A stretch of DNA of 55,384 nucleotides from Bacteroidota bacterium (GTDB lineage Bacteria > Bacteroidota > Ignavibacteria > Ignavibacteriales > Ignavibacteriaceae): NCBI GenBank assembly GCA_022708025.1, contig JAKIZM010000017.1, forward strand, positions 1 to 55,384, in the 5' to 3' direction. Position 1 is the first letter of the stretch. Each line of letters starts with the position of its first letter. A model generated the notes under the pieces. It made no database searches. It saw only the letters and a list, made by a program, of their open reading frames with translations, and had not been told where the DNA came from. Positions 9,268 through 17,764 of this stretch are shown here, piece by piece. The position numbers and the translations under genes were made by a program.

Positions 9268-10872
9268 ATGAATAATTTTCCAATATTAACATTTTTAACC
9301 TTCCTGCCCATATTGGGGATGGTTATTGTTCTGATGCTTCCTAAAAAGCAGGAGCTGTCAATTAAGATAACTACTCTTTTAATAACGGGAATACAAATAA
9401 TATTATCAATTTTTCTTTTAATGGGCTACAATTTTTCTGCCGGAGGAATCAATGACCCGTCTTCTTTTCAGTTCGTAGAAAAATTCAGATGGATTGATAT
9501 AACCGGTTTTGCCTGGATTGGTAAAATTAAAATTGATTATTTCCTTGGTGTTGATGGATTAAGTACTCCGTTAGTACTGCTTACAGCTATCGTTGTTTTT
9601 ATTGCAACAATATCTTCCTGGAGTATAGATAAATCTGTAAAAGGATACTTTGCTATGTTTCTTTTACTTGATACAGGAATGATGGGTACCTTTGTTGCTC
9701 TTGACTTTTTCTTATTCTATATTTTCTGGGAATTGATGTTACTTCCGATGTATTTCTTAATAGGAATATGGGGCGGACCAAGAAGAGAATATGCAGCAAT
9801 TAAATTTTTCCTCTACACTTTGTTCGGAAGTATTTTCATTTTACTTGTAATGATAGGATTGTATTTCAGTTCAATGGAAACTCTTGCTGATGGAACAAGA
9901 GTATTTACATTTAATATGCTCGAGATGATGAATCCGGCTAATTATACTGCTAATGGAATTCTGTCTCCATTAAATCCTAATAACTTACGGCTTATCGCAT
10001 ACATTGCTTTGTTTGCTGGATTTGCTATTAAAATTCCGATGTTCCCTTTCCATACCTGGTTACCCGATGCACACGTTGAAGCACCAACAGCAATAAGCGT
10101 TATTCTTGCCGGCGTTCTGCTTAAAATGGGAACTTATGGAATACTGAGAGTTTGTTATCCTGTATTTCCTGAAATTACATATCAGCTTGCCTGGTGGATC
10201 GCACTTTTTGGAATGATAAACATTATTTACGGTGCATTAACTGCAATGGCTCAAAAGGATTTTAAAAAGCTTATCGCATATTCATCTGTTTCTCATATGG
10301 GTTTTGTATTGCTTGGTATGGCGGGATTAAATACAATTGGCATATCAGGTGCAATTCTTCAGATGTTTAATCACGGAACAATTACAGCAATGCTCTTCTT
10401 GATTGTCGGAGTAATTTATGATCGTGCTCATATAAGAGACTTAGATGCTTTCGGCGGTTTAGGTAAACAAATGCCGATTTATACAGGCTTTGTAACAGTT
10501 GCTTTCTTTGCAGCAATAGGATTACCCGGATTAAGCGGTTTTATCTCTGAAGCTTTGGTATTCTTAGGTGGATTTGGTTCTGATACAACAAGAATCTTTG
10601 CTGTTATATCGACACTCGGTATTTTGTTAGGTGCTACTTACATGCTCTGGACAATGCAAAGAGTATATCTTGGCTCATTAAACGAAAAATGGAAAGAACT
10701 GAAAGACCTTACTGCAAGAGAATATTTTATGCTTGTTCCTCTTACAGTGATTGTTATTTTCTTAGGTGTTTATCCCTCGCCTATGCTGGATTTAATGAAT
10801 GCATCTGTAAATGCAATGGTAAAATTTATTACTGATGCACAGGGAGTTTATAGTGCTTTTAATTCATTCTAA
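9268..10872 (+). CDS. nuoM: NADH-quinone oxidoreductase subunit M
   Basis: NuoM is the middle antiporter-like subunit. The 534-residue protein has around fourteen hydrophobic segments. It shows FYIFWELMLLPMYFLIGIWG, which includes the essential glutamate, and FAIKIPMFPFHTWLPDAHVE, which includes the pump lysine. It is preceded by a CAGGT-like ribosome site and followed after nine bases by the GTG start of nuoN. Confidence 0.97.
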   Translation: MNNFPILTFLTFLPILGMVIVLMLPKKQELSIKITTLLITGIQIILSIFLLMGYNFSAGGINDPSSFQFVEKFRWIDITGFAWIGKIKIDYFLGVDGLSTPLVLLTAIVVFIATISSWSIDKSVKGYFAMFLLLDTGMMGTFVALDFFLFYIFWELMLLPMYFLIGIWGGPRREYAAIKFFLYTLFGSIFILLVMIGLYFSSMETLADGTRVFTFNMLEMMNPANYTANGILSPLNPNNLRLIAYIALFAGFAIKIPMFPFHTWLPDAHVEAPTAISVILAGVLLKMGTYGILRVCYPVFPEITYQLAWWIALFGMINIIYGALTAMAQKDFKKLIAYSSVSHMGFVLLGMAGLNTIGISGAILQMFNHGTITAMLFLIVGVIYDRAHIRDLDAFGGLGKQMPIYTGFVTVAFFAAIGLPGLSGFISEALVFLGGFGSDTTRIFAVISTLGILLGATYMLWTMQRVYLGSLNEKWKELKDLTAREYFMLVPLTVIVIFLGVYPSPMLDLMNASVNAMVKFITDAQGVYSAFNSF

Positions 10873-10881
10873 TTATTTGAA

Positions 10882-12390
10882 GTGAATAAATTGATTATAC
10901 CAGATTTACTAAATAGCCTTAATTCGATTTTACCGGAAATAGTATTATCTCTTACGCTGGTTGCAATTATACTATCCGATCTGATCTTTCATAAGAACAA
11001 AAAATTATTACCATATATTTCCTTAATTGGTTTGATAATTACATTTGTCTTTTTAATAAATCAATTTGGTAAATCTGATGCTGCTTTTCCTGTTGCAGCT
11101 CAGTTTAGTTTTCTTTCACTTGATCCGTTTTCTTTGTTCTTTAAAGTTATCATACTTGTCAGTTCTATATTAATTATTTTATTCTCAGTTTCATCTAAAG
11201 AAATTGAAAGTGGTTTAGACAGACACGGTGAATATTACGGACTGATATTCGGAATGATAATCGGTATGTTCTTTATGATATCTGCAAACGATCTTATTCT
11301 GATTTATCTGTCACTGGAACTTCTTTCGCTTTCATCATATATACTTGCAGGTTTTGTAAAAACTTCACTTAGAAACAGTGAAGCTTCATTGAAATATCTT
11401 ATTTATGGTGCTGCATCTTCAGGTATTATGCTTTTTGGTATTTCAATTCTGTTTGGGATTTTCGGTTCAACAAATCTTCACGAAATTAATGAACTGATTA
11501 GAACTCCTGCTGCAACTCAGCTTACTTTCTTAATATCAGTTATTTTTATTTTTGCCGGTATTGGATTTAAAATCTCCATAGTTCCTTTTCACTTCTGGAC
11601 ACCGGATGTTTATGAAGGCGCTCCAATTACCATTACTGCATTTTTATCAGTAGCAAGCAAGGCTGCAGGTTTTGCTGTTTTAATAAGATTCCTTAAAGTT
11701 ACGTTTATTGATTCACTAACAGGCAACGGTTATTGGCAATTGATTGGTTATATTGACTGGCAGACTCTCCTGATTATCATTGCGATTATTACAATGACAT
11801 TTGGGAATTTTGCAGCTCTGTGGCAGGATAATCTGAAAAGAATGCTTGCATATTCCAGTATTGCACACGCAGGTTATTTAATGCTCGGTGTATCAATTTT
11901 CTCTGATCAAGGCTTGATTGCAGTATTAATTTATTTCTTCATCTATATGTTTATGAATCTCGGTGCATTTTATGTTGTTATGCTTATCGCAAATAAAATT
12001 AATTCTGAAGAGATTGATGATTACAGAGGCATTGGATATTCACTACCACTTCTTGGCACTACACTCGGCATTTTCCTGATTTCACTAACAGGATTACCTC
12101 CAACTGCAGGATTCATTGGGAAGCTTTATCTTTTTATTGCATTAGTAGATGCAAATATGATTGTGCCTGCAATTATTGCTTTGTTAAACACTGTTGTTTC
12201 GCTTTACTACTATGTAAGAGTATTAAGAGTAATGTTCCTGATTAAATCTGATAAAACTGTATCTGTTAACCTAAACCCGCTTAATTTTGCAGTTTTAATG
12301 TTTATGGTTATTCCTACTTTATTACTTGGAGTTTATTTTAGCCCTTTAGTAAACTTTGCAAAAGAATCAGTTCAGCTCTTAGGATTTTAA
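10882..12390 (+). CDS. nuoN: NADH-quinone oxidoreductase subunit N
   Basis: NuoN is the proximal antiporter-like subunit of complex I. The 502-residue protein carries IYLSLELLSLSSYILAGF and FKISIVPFHFWTPDVYEGAP, the conserved acidic and lysine-containing helices. The start is a GTG at 10882, giving an N-terminus of normal length. It is the last nuo gene; the next gene, an Rrf2 regulator, has its own promoter. No strong terminator hairpin is seen in the 69-base gap. Confidence 0.97.
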   Translation: MNKLIIPDLLNSLNSILPEIVLSLTLVAIILSDLIFHKNKKLLPYISLIGLIITFVFLINQFGKSDAAFPVAAQFSFLSLDPFSLFFKVIILVSSILIILFSVSSKEIESGLDRHGEYYGLIFGMIIGMFFMISANDLILIYLSLELLSLSSYILAGFVKTSLRNSEASLKYLIYGAASSGIMLFGISILFGIFGSTNLHEINELIRTPAATQLTFLISVIFIFAGIGFKISIVPFHFWTPDVYEGAPITITAFLSVASKAAGFAVLIRFLKVTFIDSLTGNGYWQLIGYIDWQTLLIIIAIITMTFGNFAALWQDNLKRMLAYSSIAHAGYLMLGVSIFSDQGLIAVLIYFFIYMFMNLGAFYVVMLIANKINSEEIDDYRGIGYSLPLLGTTLGIFLISLTGLPPTAGFIGKLYLFIALVDANMIVPAIIALLNTVVSLYYYVRVLRVMFLIKSDKTVSVNLNPLNFAVLMFMVIPTLLLGVYFSPLVNFAKESVQLLGF

Positions 12391-12417
12391 TCACATCGGT
12401 TTGATATTAAAATTATT

Positions 12418-12455
12418 TTGCGTTAAGTTGATAACCGACTAATTTAGTCTTATTT
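12418..12455 (+). promoter_or_regulatory. Promoter of the Rrf2 gene overlapped by an IscR type-1-like operator
   Basis: The 13-bp palindrome GACTAATTTAGTC at 12437-12449, preceded by CC, matches the core YYGACTRWWWYAGTC of the E. coli IscR type-1 site (consensus from memory); the outer right flank matches poorly. The same bases include a -7-like TAATTTAG at 12440, 19 bases after a TTG at 12418-12420. A bound regulator would therefore cover the promoter, 11 bases before the Rrf2 start codon. This fits negative autoregulation. Confidence 0.65.
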
Positions 12456-12459
12456 CAAT

Positions 12460-12867
12460 ATGCTTAAGCTTTCAAAAAAATCAGAATATGCATTGATGGC
12501 TGCCAAATATATGGCAATTAAGAATCATGGAACAGTGATTACAGCTAAGGAGATAGCAAATAATTTTAATTTTTCTTATGAATTGATATCAAAGGTTTTG
12601 CAAAGCTTATCTAAAAACCAGATTGTGGTTTCTTATAAGGGTGTAAAAGGCGGATATATCTTATCTAAATCCCCTGTTGATATCTTTTTAATTGATTTAA
12701 TCAGAGCAGTTGAACCTGATTATCAGATTACTGAATGTTTAAAATTTGAAAACCGGAAAGGATCTTGCAATTATAAAGATAACTGCACAATAAAGGATCC
12801 GCTCGCAGTAGTTCAACAGAAAATTGATAAAGTATTTTATGAGACTAAGTTATCACATATTATTTAA
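12460..12867 (+). CDS. Rrf2-family Fe-S-sensing regulator, IscR-like
   Basis: The 135-residue protein is a winged-helix Rrf2 regulator. MLKLSKKSEYALMAAKYMA is the typical N-terminus, the recognition-helix region is near residues 28-50, and the wing contains KGVKGGYILSK. Cysteines 93, 103 and 109 (C-x9-C-x5-C) match the position of the Fe-S ligands of IscR, NsrR and relatives. An IscR-type operator lies over its promoter, and a HesB/IscA-like protein and an SOD lie downstream, so a role in iron-sulfur or oxidative-stress control is likely. Which Rrf2 subgroup it belongs to cannot be decided from this sequence alone. Confidence 0.9.
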   Translation: MLKLSKKSEYALMAAKYMAIKNHGTVITAKEIANNFNFSYELISKVLQSLSKNQIVVSYKGVKGGYILSKSPVDIFLIDLIRAVEPDYQITECLKFENRKGSCNYKDNCTIKDPLAVVQQKIDKVFYETKLSHII

Positions 12868-12909
12868 ATAATAATTTATTATATAAATCAAATAGAAGAG
12901 TGCAATAAT

Positions 12910-13224
12910 ATGAGTAATAAAAATATTCAAAGCTTATTTGAAAGCTTAAAAAAAGAAAATGAAATCTTTTTAAATTACCTGAAAGCAAGGTTTCCGTTAT
13001 TTCATAATTCAAATATCTTTTCAAGAGATTTTGAATATGGATTACAAAGCTTTCTTGAAAAAAAAGAGATATACTTATCGTTCCAAAAACTTGAAGAGCT
13101 TTCAAAGCTTCTATCTGACTATTTTGAATCAACCGGTATATTTGTTAAAACAAGCAAGATTGGCTGGAAGCTGAATTATCCACAATTTGTAACATCAAAA
13201 CCAGGTGATCCATTTTCATATTAA
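12910..13224 (+). CDS. Small protein of unknown function between iscR-like and HesB-like genes
   Basis: The 104-residue protein is soluble, charged and mostly helical (SLFESLKKENEIFLNYLK at the start), without cysteines, signal peptide or membrane segment. I do not recognise its family. An A-rich leader precedes the ATG and the frame is tightly packed between the Rrf2 gene and the HesB-like gene on the same strand, which supports it as a real gene. An overlapping antisense frame at 12860-13132 is judged spurious. A hairpin follows 11 bases after its stop. Its position suggests a role connected with Fe-S handling, but nothing in the sequence proves it. Confidence 0.7.
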   Translation: MSNKNIQSLFESLKKENEIFLNYLKARFPLFHNSNIFSRDFEYGLQSFLEKKEIYLSFQKLEELSKLLSDYFESTGIFVKTSKIGWKLNYPQFVTSKPGDPFSY

Positions 13225-13235
13225 TTTAATATGTT

Positions 13236-13255
13236 ACTCAGATTTTAGTCTGAGT
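13236..13255 (+). terminator. Hairpin with A/T tail, possible terminator or attenuator
   Basis: ACTCAGA and TCTGAGT form a perfect 7-bp stem with a 6-base loop, followed by TAAAAAAATAA rather than a clean T-tract. It lies between the unknown 104-residue protein and the HesB-like gene, so it may reduce read-through or protect mRNA ends. Confidence 0.45.
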
Positions 13256-13277
13256 TAAAAAAATAAGTTGAGAAATT

Positions 13278-13616
13278 ATGAATCCTGAAAACATTGAATC
13301 TGAAATTACAATTACTGAAAAAGCAGTAAACGAAATCAAAAGAATTATGGAAGAAAACAGTATCACTCCTGAATTCGGATTGAGAATAGGAGTGAAAGGC
13401 GGTGGTGCTGCCGGACTTACTTATTCATTAGGTTTTGATCCTGATACAAGAGATGGTGATACTGTGATTGAACAAGATGGACTAAAATTAATAATAGACG
13501 GTAAAAGCTTGTTTTATTTAAGCGGCACCCAGCTTGACTTTTCTGATGGATTAAATGGAAAAGGATTTATATTTAATAACCCAAATGATTCTCATAACTG
13601 CAGTTGTAACAATTAA
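13278..13616 (+). CDS. HesB/IscA-like (A-type) iron-sulfur carrier lacking the first cysteine
   Basis: The 112-residue protein has the A-type carrier fold signature: ITITEKAVNEIKRIM at the start, GLRIGVKGGG in the centre, and the C-terminal CxC (C108, C110). Family members normally read GGGCSG; here the sequence is GGGAAG (GCT GCC codons), so the first metal- or cluster-ligand cysteine is replaced by A44 while the CxC pair stays. A-type carriers pass Fe-S clusters to apoproteins. The altered ligand set may change cluster or iron binding. It lies in a group with an IscR-like regulator and SOD. Confidence 0.9.
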   Translation: MNPENIESEITITEKAVNEIKRIMEENSITPEFGLRIGVKGGGAAGLTYSLGFDPDTRDGDTVIEQDGLKLIIDGKSLFYLSGTQLDFSDGLNGKGFIFNNPNDSHNCSCNN

Positions 13617-13642
13617 TTTATATTAAACTATAAGGTAATAAA

Positions 13643-14362
13643 ATGCAAAGAAGAAAATTTATTTTAGCACTTGGCAGTTTACCTGCTGTTTCTTTGCTAG
13701 GCAATGCGGAAAAAAAACTAACTAAAATCAATAATTATATAAGGAGTAAAAATAATATGGCTAAATTTGAATTGCCCCAACTTCCCTATTCGTATGATGC
13801 GCTCGAACCTTACATTGATAAGATGACTATGGAAATTCATCATACAAAACATCACAATGCTTATGTTACAAATCTTAATAAAGCATTAGAAGGCACTGAG
13901 CACGAAGGAAAATCTTTGGAAGAAATGTTCACAATGATTTCAAAACTTCCTGCAGCAGTAAGAAATAATGGCGGCGGACATTGGAACCACTCTTTGTTCT
14001 GGACTTTAATGAAACAGAACGGCGGAGGAAAACCAAACGGAAAAGTCGCAGATGCTATAAACTCTGCATTTGGTTCATTCGATGAATTTAAAGCTAAATT
14101 TAACAGCGCTGCTGCAACCCGATTCGGATCAGGATGGGCTTGGTTAGTTGTTCAAAACGGTAAACTTGTTGTTACTTCTACACCTAATCAGGATAATCCT
14201 TTGATGGATGTTGCTGAAGTAAAAGGCACACCGATTTTAGGTATAGATGTCTGGGAGCACGCTTATTATCTGAAATATCAGAACAGACGCCCAGAATATG
14301 TTGATAATTGGTGGAATGTTGTAAACTGGGATAAAGTTAACGAGCTTTTTTCTAAAGCATAA
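13643..14362 (+). CDS. sodA: Mn/Fe superoxide dismutase with optional Tat leader
   Basis: The enzyme converts superoxide to oxygen and peroxide. Metal ligands H66, H116, D202 and H206 (full-length numbering) are present in [15 protein letters not shown] and DVWEHAYY. The NQDNPLM segment and the G-rich GGHWNH favour the manganese type. The first 20 residues, [20 protein letters not shown], look like a twin-arginine export signal. A second ATG at 13757 has a strong AAGGAG ten bases upstream and gives a normal 201-residue cytosolic enzyme. The first ATG has a weaker AAGG site. Both forms may be made. It may belong with the upstream HesB-like gene (26-base gap). Confidence 0.93.
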   Translation: MQRRKFILALGSLPAVSLLGNAEKKLTKINNYIRSKNNMAKFELPQLPYSYDALEPYIDKMTMEIHHTKHHNAYVTNLNKALEGTEHEGKSLEEMFTMISKLPAAVRNNGGGHWNHSLFWTLMKQNGGGKPNGKVADAINSAFGSFDEFKAKFNSAAATRFGSGWAWLVVQNGKLVVTSTPNQDNPLMDVAEVKGTPILGIDVWEHAYYLKYQNRRPEYVDNWWNVVNWDKVNELFSKA

Positions 14363-14378
14363 AACTTATAAGAATTCC

Positions 14379-14418
14379 GGAGTGATGGAGTAATGATTTC
14401 AAATTATTCCAACACTCC
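14379..14418. repeat. Inverted repeat of GGAGTRATGG type after sod
   Basis: GGAGTGATGGAGTAAT at 14379-14394 pairs with ATTATTCCAACACTCC at 14403-14418 (14 of 16 positions) around an 8-base loop. There is no T-tract, so it resembles the dispersed GGAGTNNTGGA intergenic hairpins of related genomes more than a classical terminator. It sits between sod and the LON-domain gene and may stabilise or end the sod transcript. Confidence 0.5.
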
Positions 14419-14449
14419 ATTATTCCAATAAACAACTTTAGAATTTAAA

Positions 14450-15070
14450 ATGCATTCCATACCAATTTTCCCGCTTAACTTAGTTGTATTTCCGGGTTCA
14501 AAATATCCATTACATATTTTTGAAGAACGATATAAAATTTTAATACAAAAATGTCTTCAGGAAAATACCGGTTTCGGAATTGTTGCAGCGTTTGATAAGA
14601 AAATATCCGATATGGGTGTTTATGTATTGATAGATTCAGTATTAAAATATTATGATAATGGTGAATCAGATATTGTTGTTACAGGAATTGAAAGATTTTT
14701 AATTACTGATATTTATCCTCATCCGGATGGATATAACATTGCAACAGTTGAAAAATACGATGATGATAGTATCAGTATTGATGATAATTTAATATCCACA
14801 TTACAAGTTGAGTTTGAAGAAATTGTTGAATTGGCAAATTATAAACTTGAAGATTCATTTTGGAATAATTTGAATAATACTAAATTTAAATCATATAAGA
14901 TTGCAGAAAAATCCGGACTCAGTTACGAACAGCAGCAGGAATTTTTAATCCTGAAAAATGAAAACGAAAGATTAACCTATCTGATAAATTACTTCCTCTC
15001 TATCAAAGAAAAAGTATCAACAGCAGAAAACCTGAAACGAATTATAATGAATAACGGATATTTGAATTAA
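14450..15070 (+). CDS. LON peptidase substrate-binding-domain protein
   Basis: The 206-residue protein is a stand-alone LON N-terminal domain: IPIFPLNLVVFPGSKYPLHIFEERYKILI is the typical opening (only the start of it is diagnostic), followed by the GFGIV strand and ITGIERFLI-like core, then a helical C-terminal half. It has no ATPase or protease domain. Such proteins are thought to bind substrates or act as adaptors, with no defined reaction. No signal peptide is seen, so it should be cytosolic. It stands alone and converges with the leftward hsdM. Confidence 0.88.
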   Translation: MHSIPIFPLNLVVFPGSKYPLHIFEERYKILIQKCLQENTGFGIVAAFDKKISDMGVYVLIDSVLKYYDNGESDIVVTGIERFLITDIYPHPDGYNIATVEKYDDDSISIDDNLISTLQVEFEEIVELANYKLEDSFWNNLNNTKFKSYKIAEKSGLSYEQQQEFLILKNENERLTYLINYFLSIKEKVSTAENLKRIIMNNGYLN

Positions 15071-15100
15071 GAGTCTTTCATTGTAAACTATTCAGATATT

Positions 15101-16567
15101 TTATCCTTTCCCATTCAATCCTTCAACGATTTCCTTAAAGCTTGCAAGACCGGCTTCAATATTTTCAACTATCTCAATTGCTAAAACATCCGGATCAGGA
15201 AGATTATCAAGATCGCCAAGGCTTTCATCTTTCAGCCAGAATATATCCAGATTGGTTTTGTCTCTTGTAATAATCTCACCATAAGTGAATTTCTTGAAGC
15301 GTTCAGATTCTTTTCGTTTAAATCTGTTTTTCGGATTATAGCAAGCTATAAAATCTTTCAGATCATCGTACTTCATCTGCTGGGTTTTAAGTGTGAAGTG
15401 AATGTTCGTTCTGAAATCATAAATCCAAACTTCTTTTGTCCAGGGAGTTTTTGCAGCAGGTTTGTTATCAAAGAAAATTACATTTGCTTTTACACCCTGC
15501 GCATAAAATATCCCTGTTGGCAGCCTTAGAATAGTATGAAGATCTGTTGTATCAAGTAATCTTTTTCTGACCGTCTCTCCTGCTCCGCCTTCAAATAAAA
15601 CATTATCAGGAACTACTACTGCAGCTTTGCCATCAACTTTTAACATTGAACTAACGTGCTGAATAAAATTTAATTGCTTGTTTGATGTTGTTGTCCAGAA
15701 ATCCTGGCGTTCATAAGTTAAAACTTCTCTACTCTGGGTTCCGTCTTCGTTTGTTATTGTAATACTGCTCTTTTTTCCAAAAGGAGGATTAGTCAGAACA
15801 TAATCAAATTTTTCTGAAGGTGCTGCTAATAAGCTGTCTGCTCTCTCAATTGGCGGTTTGCTGTTCAAATCACCTATGTTATGCAGATACAAATTCATCA
15901 GACACAATCTTGCTGCATCCGGAACGATTTCCCAACCGCTGAAAGTTTTGAACTTCAGAAATTCTTTCTGAGCTTTATCAAGATGGTAATTCTTTTCATC
16001 TGAAATAAAATCATACGATGCAAGAAAAAATCCACCTGTTCCGCAGGCTGGATCGGCTATCGTTTTATTTGGCTCAGGTTTTATACATTCAACCATCGCC
16101 TTAATTAACGCTCTTGGCGTAAAATACTGTCCTGCACCTGATTTTGTATCCTCAGCATTTTTTTCAAGCAGTCCTTCGTAAATATCTCCTTTAACATCAG
16201 CTCCAAGCACAATCCATTTCTCATCGTTTATCATCTGAATAAGCTTATAGAGCTTTGCAGGGTCCTGTATTTCGTTTTTTGACTTGAAGAATATCTCTCC
16301 GATCATTCCCTTTTCTTTGCCAAGATCTGTAAGGATTTTTACATAGTGAACTTCCAATTCTGCACCACTTTTATTCAGCAGACTTTTCCAGTTTAGATTC
16401 ATTGGAATGTTTATCTTTCTGTTGTAAGGAGGTTTAGAATATTCATCCGCCATTTTCAGAAAAAGCAGATAAGTAAGCTGTTCAAGATAATCTCCATAGC
16501 TTACTCCGTCATCTCTTAAAGTGTGACAGTAATTCCATACTCTTTGTACTATTGATGCTGTTGTCAT
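15101..16567 (-). CDS. hsdM: Type I restriction-modification methyltransferase subunit
   Basis: HsdM is the N6-adenine methyltransferase subunit of a type I RM complex (with HsdS for methylation, plus HsdR for cleavage). The 488-residue protein has an N-terminal helical domain (LEQLTYLLFLKMADEY), the AdoMet motif DPACGTGG at 172-179, and the catalytic NPPF at 260-263. GQYFTPRALIKAMVE just before motif I is typical of this class. Its ATG overlaps the fic stop by four bases, so fic and hsdM are translated together. It is the last gene of the locus and is separated from hsdR by hsdS, a GxxExxY gene and fic, an unusual order. Confidence 0.96.
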   Translation of the reverse strand: MTTASIVQRVWNYCHTLRDDGVSYGDYLEQLTYLLFLKMADEYSKPPYNRKINIPMNLNWKSLLNKSGAELEVHYVKILTDLGKEKGMIGEIFFKSKNEIQDPAKLYKLIQMINDEKWIVLGADVKGDIYEGLLEKNAEDTKSGAGQYFTPRALIKAMVECIKPEPNKTIADPACGTGGFFLASYDFISDEKNYHLDKAQKEFLKFKTFSGWEIVPDAARLCLMNLYLHNIGDLNSKPPIERADSLLAAPSEKFDYVLTNPPFGKKSSITITNEDGTQSREVLTYERQDFWTTTSNKQLNFIQHVSSMLKVDGKAAVVVPDNVLFEGGAGETVRKRLLDTTDLHTILRLPTGIFYAQGVKANVIFFDNKPAAKTPWTKEVWIYDFRTNIHFTLKTQQMKYDDLKDFIACYNPKNRFKRKESERFKKFTYGEIITRDKTNLDIFWLKDESLGDLDNLPDPDVLAIEIVENIEAGLASFKEIVEGLNGKG

Positions 16568-17706
16568 TTGTTATCCTTAAAAAGGTTTAGATACTCAACA
16601 AATTCAAATTCCCGATTCCTTTTGTAACCGGTTTTTTCTTTGAGAATTTTTAGAAGCTCAAAATCTGCTATTAATGAATTAGCAGTTGGTAATGATACTT
16701 TCAATTCATCCTGAATTTCCTGTACATTTATAACAGGCTTCCTGTATAAATATCTCATAAGCTGTTTTGCTGTTGGTAACTTCTTACCAAGTTTTGGTAA
16801 TAAATTATCCTCTATTTTATCCTTCAGATTCAAAATTTGTTTGAATGTAATAATTCCCTTATCACTTGTTTCAATTATACCTACAAGAAAAAATTTTATC
16901 CATTGTACAAAATCATTCTTAACCCTAACATTATTAAGATTATCATAATATAGCTGACGATGTTTTTCAAAATAATCTGATAAATAAAGTGAAGGCTTTG
17001 CGAGTAATTTTGTACTAACAAGATATAGCGTAATAAGCAAACGACCTATTCTCCCATTCCCATCAAGAAACGGATGGATGGTTTCAAACTGATAGTGTGC
17101 AATGCCTGCACGAATCAATATTGGTACATCTAACTGATCGTTATGCAGAAATTTTTCCAGATCGCTCATAAGTTCATTTATTTTTGTATGAACCGGCGGG
17201 ATATAAATTGCATCTTGTATTGTAGCTCCGCCAATCCAGTTCTGACTTGTACGAAACTCACCTGGATTTTTATGCTGACCTCTTACTCCTTTCATCAATA
17301 TTTTATGTGCATCTTTTAACAGCCTTGTTGAAACAGGTAATTTTTTAAGCTGATTAATTGAACTGTTCATTGCTTCTATATAGTTAGTCACTTCCCGCCA
17401 ATCATTTTTTCTTTCAGGAGCTATGTCTGATTCCTTCTTTAATGCTTCTTCTATTTCTGTTTGAGTCCCTTCTATTCTGCTCGACTTAACAGCTTCCTTT
17501 GCTATATGCATTTCAATAAATATATCAATGTCCGGCACTTGCAGAGCAAAGGCATCTAAAGAAGCAATTTTACGATTTGCATCTGAAAGCAATGTGTTAA
17601 TCTTTGGATCTTCCCAAACCCACTGCTGATTTATTTTATGCGGAGAAAAGCTTTTATAATTCTGCTGGCTTTTGTAACTGCCACTTTTAAATTCTTCGAA
17701 TTTCAT
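16564..17706 (-). CDS. Fic-family protein (putative AMP-transferase) with C-terminal winged helix
   Basis: Fic enzymes transfer AMP or other nucleotide parts to target proteins. The 380-residue protein has the catalytic motif HPFLDGNGRIGR starting at H211. It also has the inhibitory helix motif SSRIEG at 75-80 ((S/T)xxxE(G/N)) in front of the Fic core, as in class II members, so basal activity is probably low. Residues about 310-365 (KLPTAKQLMRYL to LLKILKEKTGYKRNREF) look like a winged helix-turn-helix, as in many Fic proteins. It sits between hsdS and hsdM and overlaps hsdM by ATGA. Two palindromes lie directly upstream and could be bound by its own HTH; that is inference. Confidence 0.92.
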   Translation of the reverse strand: MKFEEFKSGSYKSQQNYKSFSPHKINQQWVWEDPKINTLLSDANRKIASLDAFALQVPDIDIFIEMHIAKEAVKSSRIEGTQTEIEEALKKESDIAPERKNDWREVTNYIEAMNSSINQLKKLPVSTRLLKDAHKILMKGVRGQHKNPGEFRTSQNWIGGATIQDAIYIPPVHTKINELMSDLEKFLHNDQLDVPILIRAGIAHYQFETIHPFLDGNGRIGRLLITLYLVSTKLLAKPSLYLSDYFEKHRQLYYDNLNNVRVKNDFVQWIKFFLVGIIETSDKGIITFKQILNLKDKIEDNLLPKLGKKLPTAKQLMRYLYRKPVINVQEIQDELKVSLPTANSLIADFELLKILKEKTGYKRNREFEFVEYLNLFKDNK

Positions 17707-17724
17707 TGATTTTTGCAGATTTTC

Positions 17725-17750
17725 TTTAATTATAAAAATTTATAATTAAA
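17725..17750. promoter_or_regulatory. Palindrome 1 upstream of fic-hsdM (operator candidate)
   Basis: A 26-bp palindrome has perfect 12-base arms TTTAATTATAAA and TTTATAATTAAA around AA. It lies 19-44 bases before the fic ATG, where a promoter would be expected. It is the first unit of a 40-bp direct repeat (see 17765-17790). Confidence 0.6.
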
Positions 17751-17764
17751 TATAAGGCATTTTC

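Noticed and set aside
12860..13132. 90-codon minus-strand frame over the small unknown protein
   Set aside because: Antisense to a better-supported frame, Phe/Tyr-rich product typical of reverse reading of helical genes, no ribosome site.
16564..17706. Fic as the toxin of a toxin-antitoxin pair with a separate antitoxin gene
   Set aside because: No small antitoxin gene is adjacent; the inhibitory SSRIEG motif is within the same chain, so a self-inhibited Fic is more likely.
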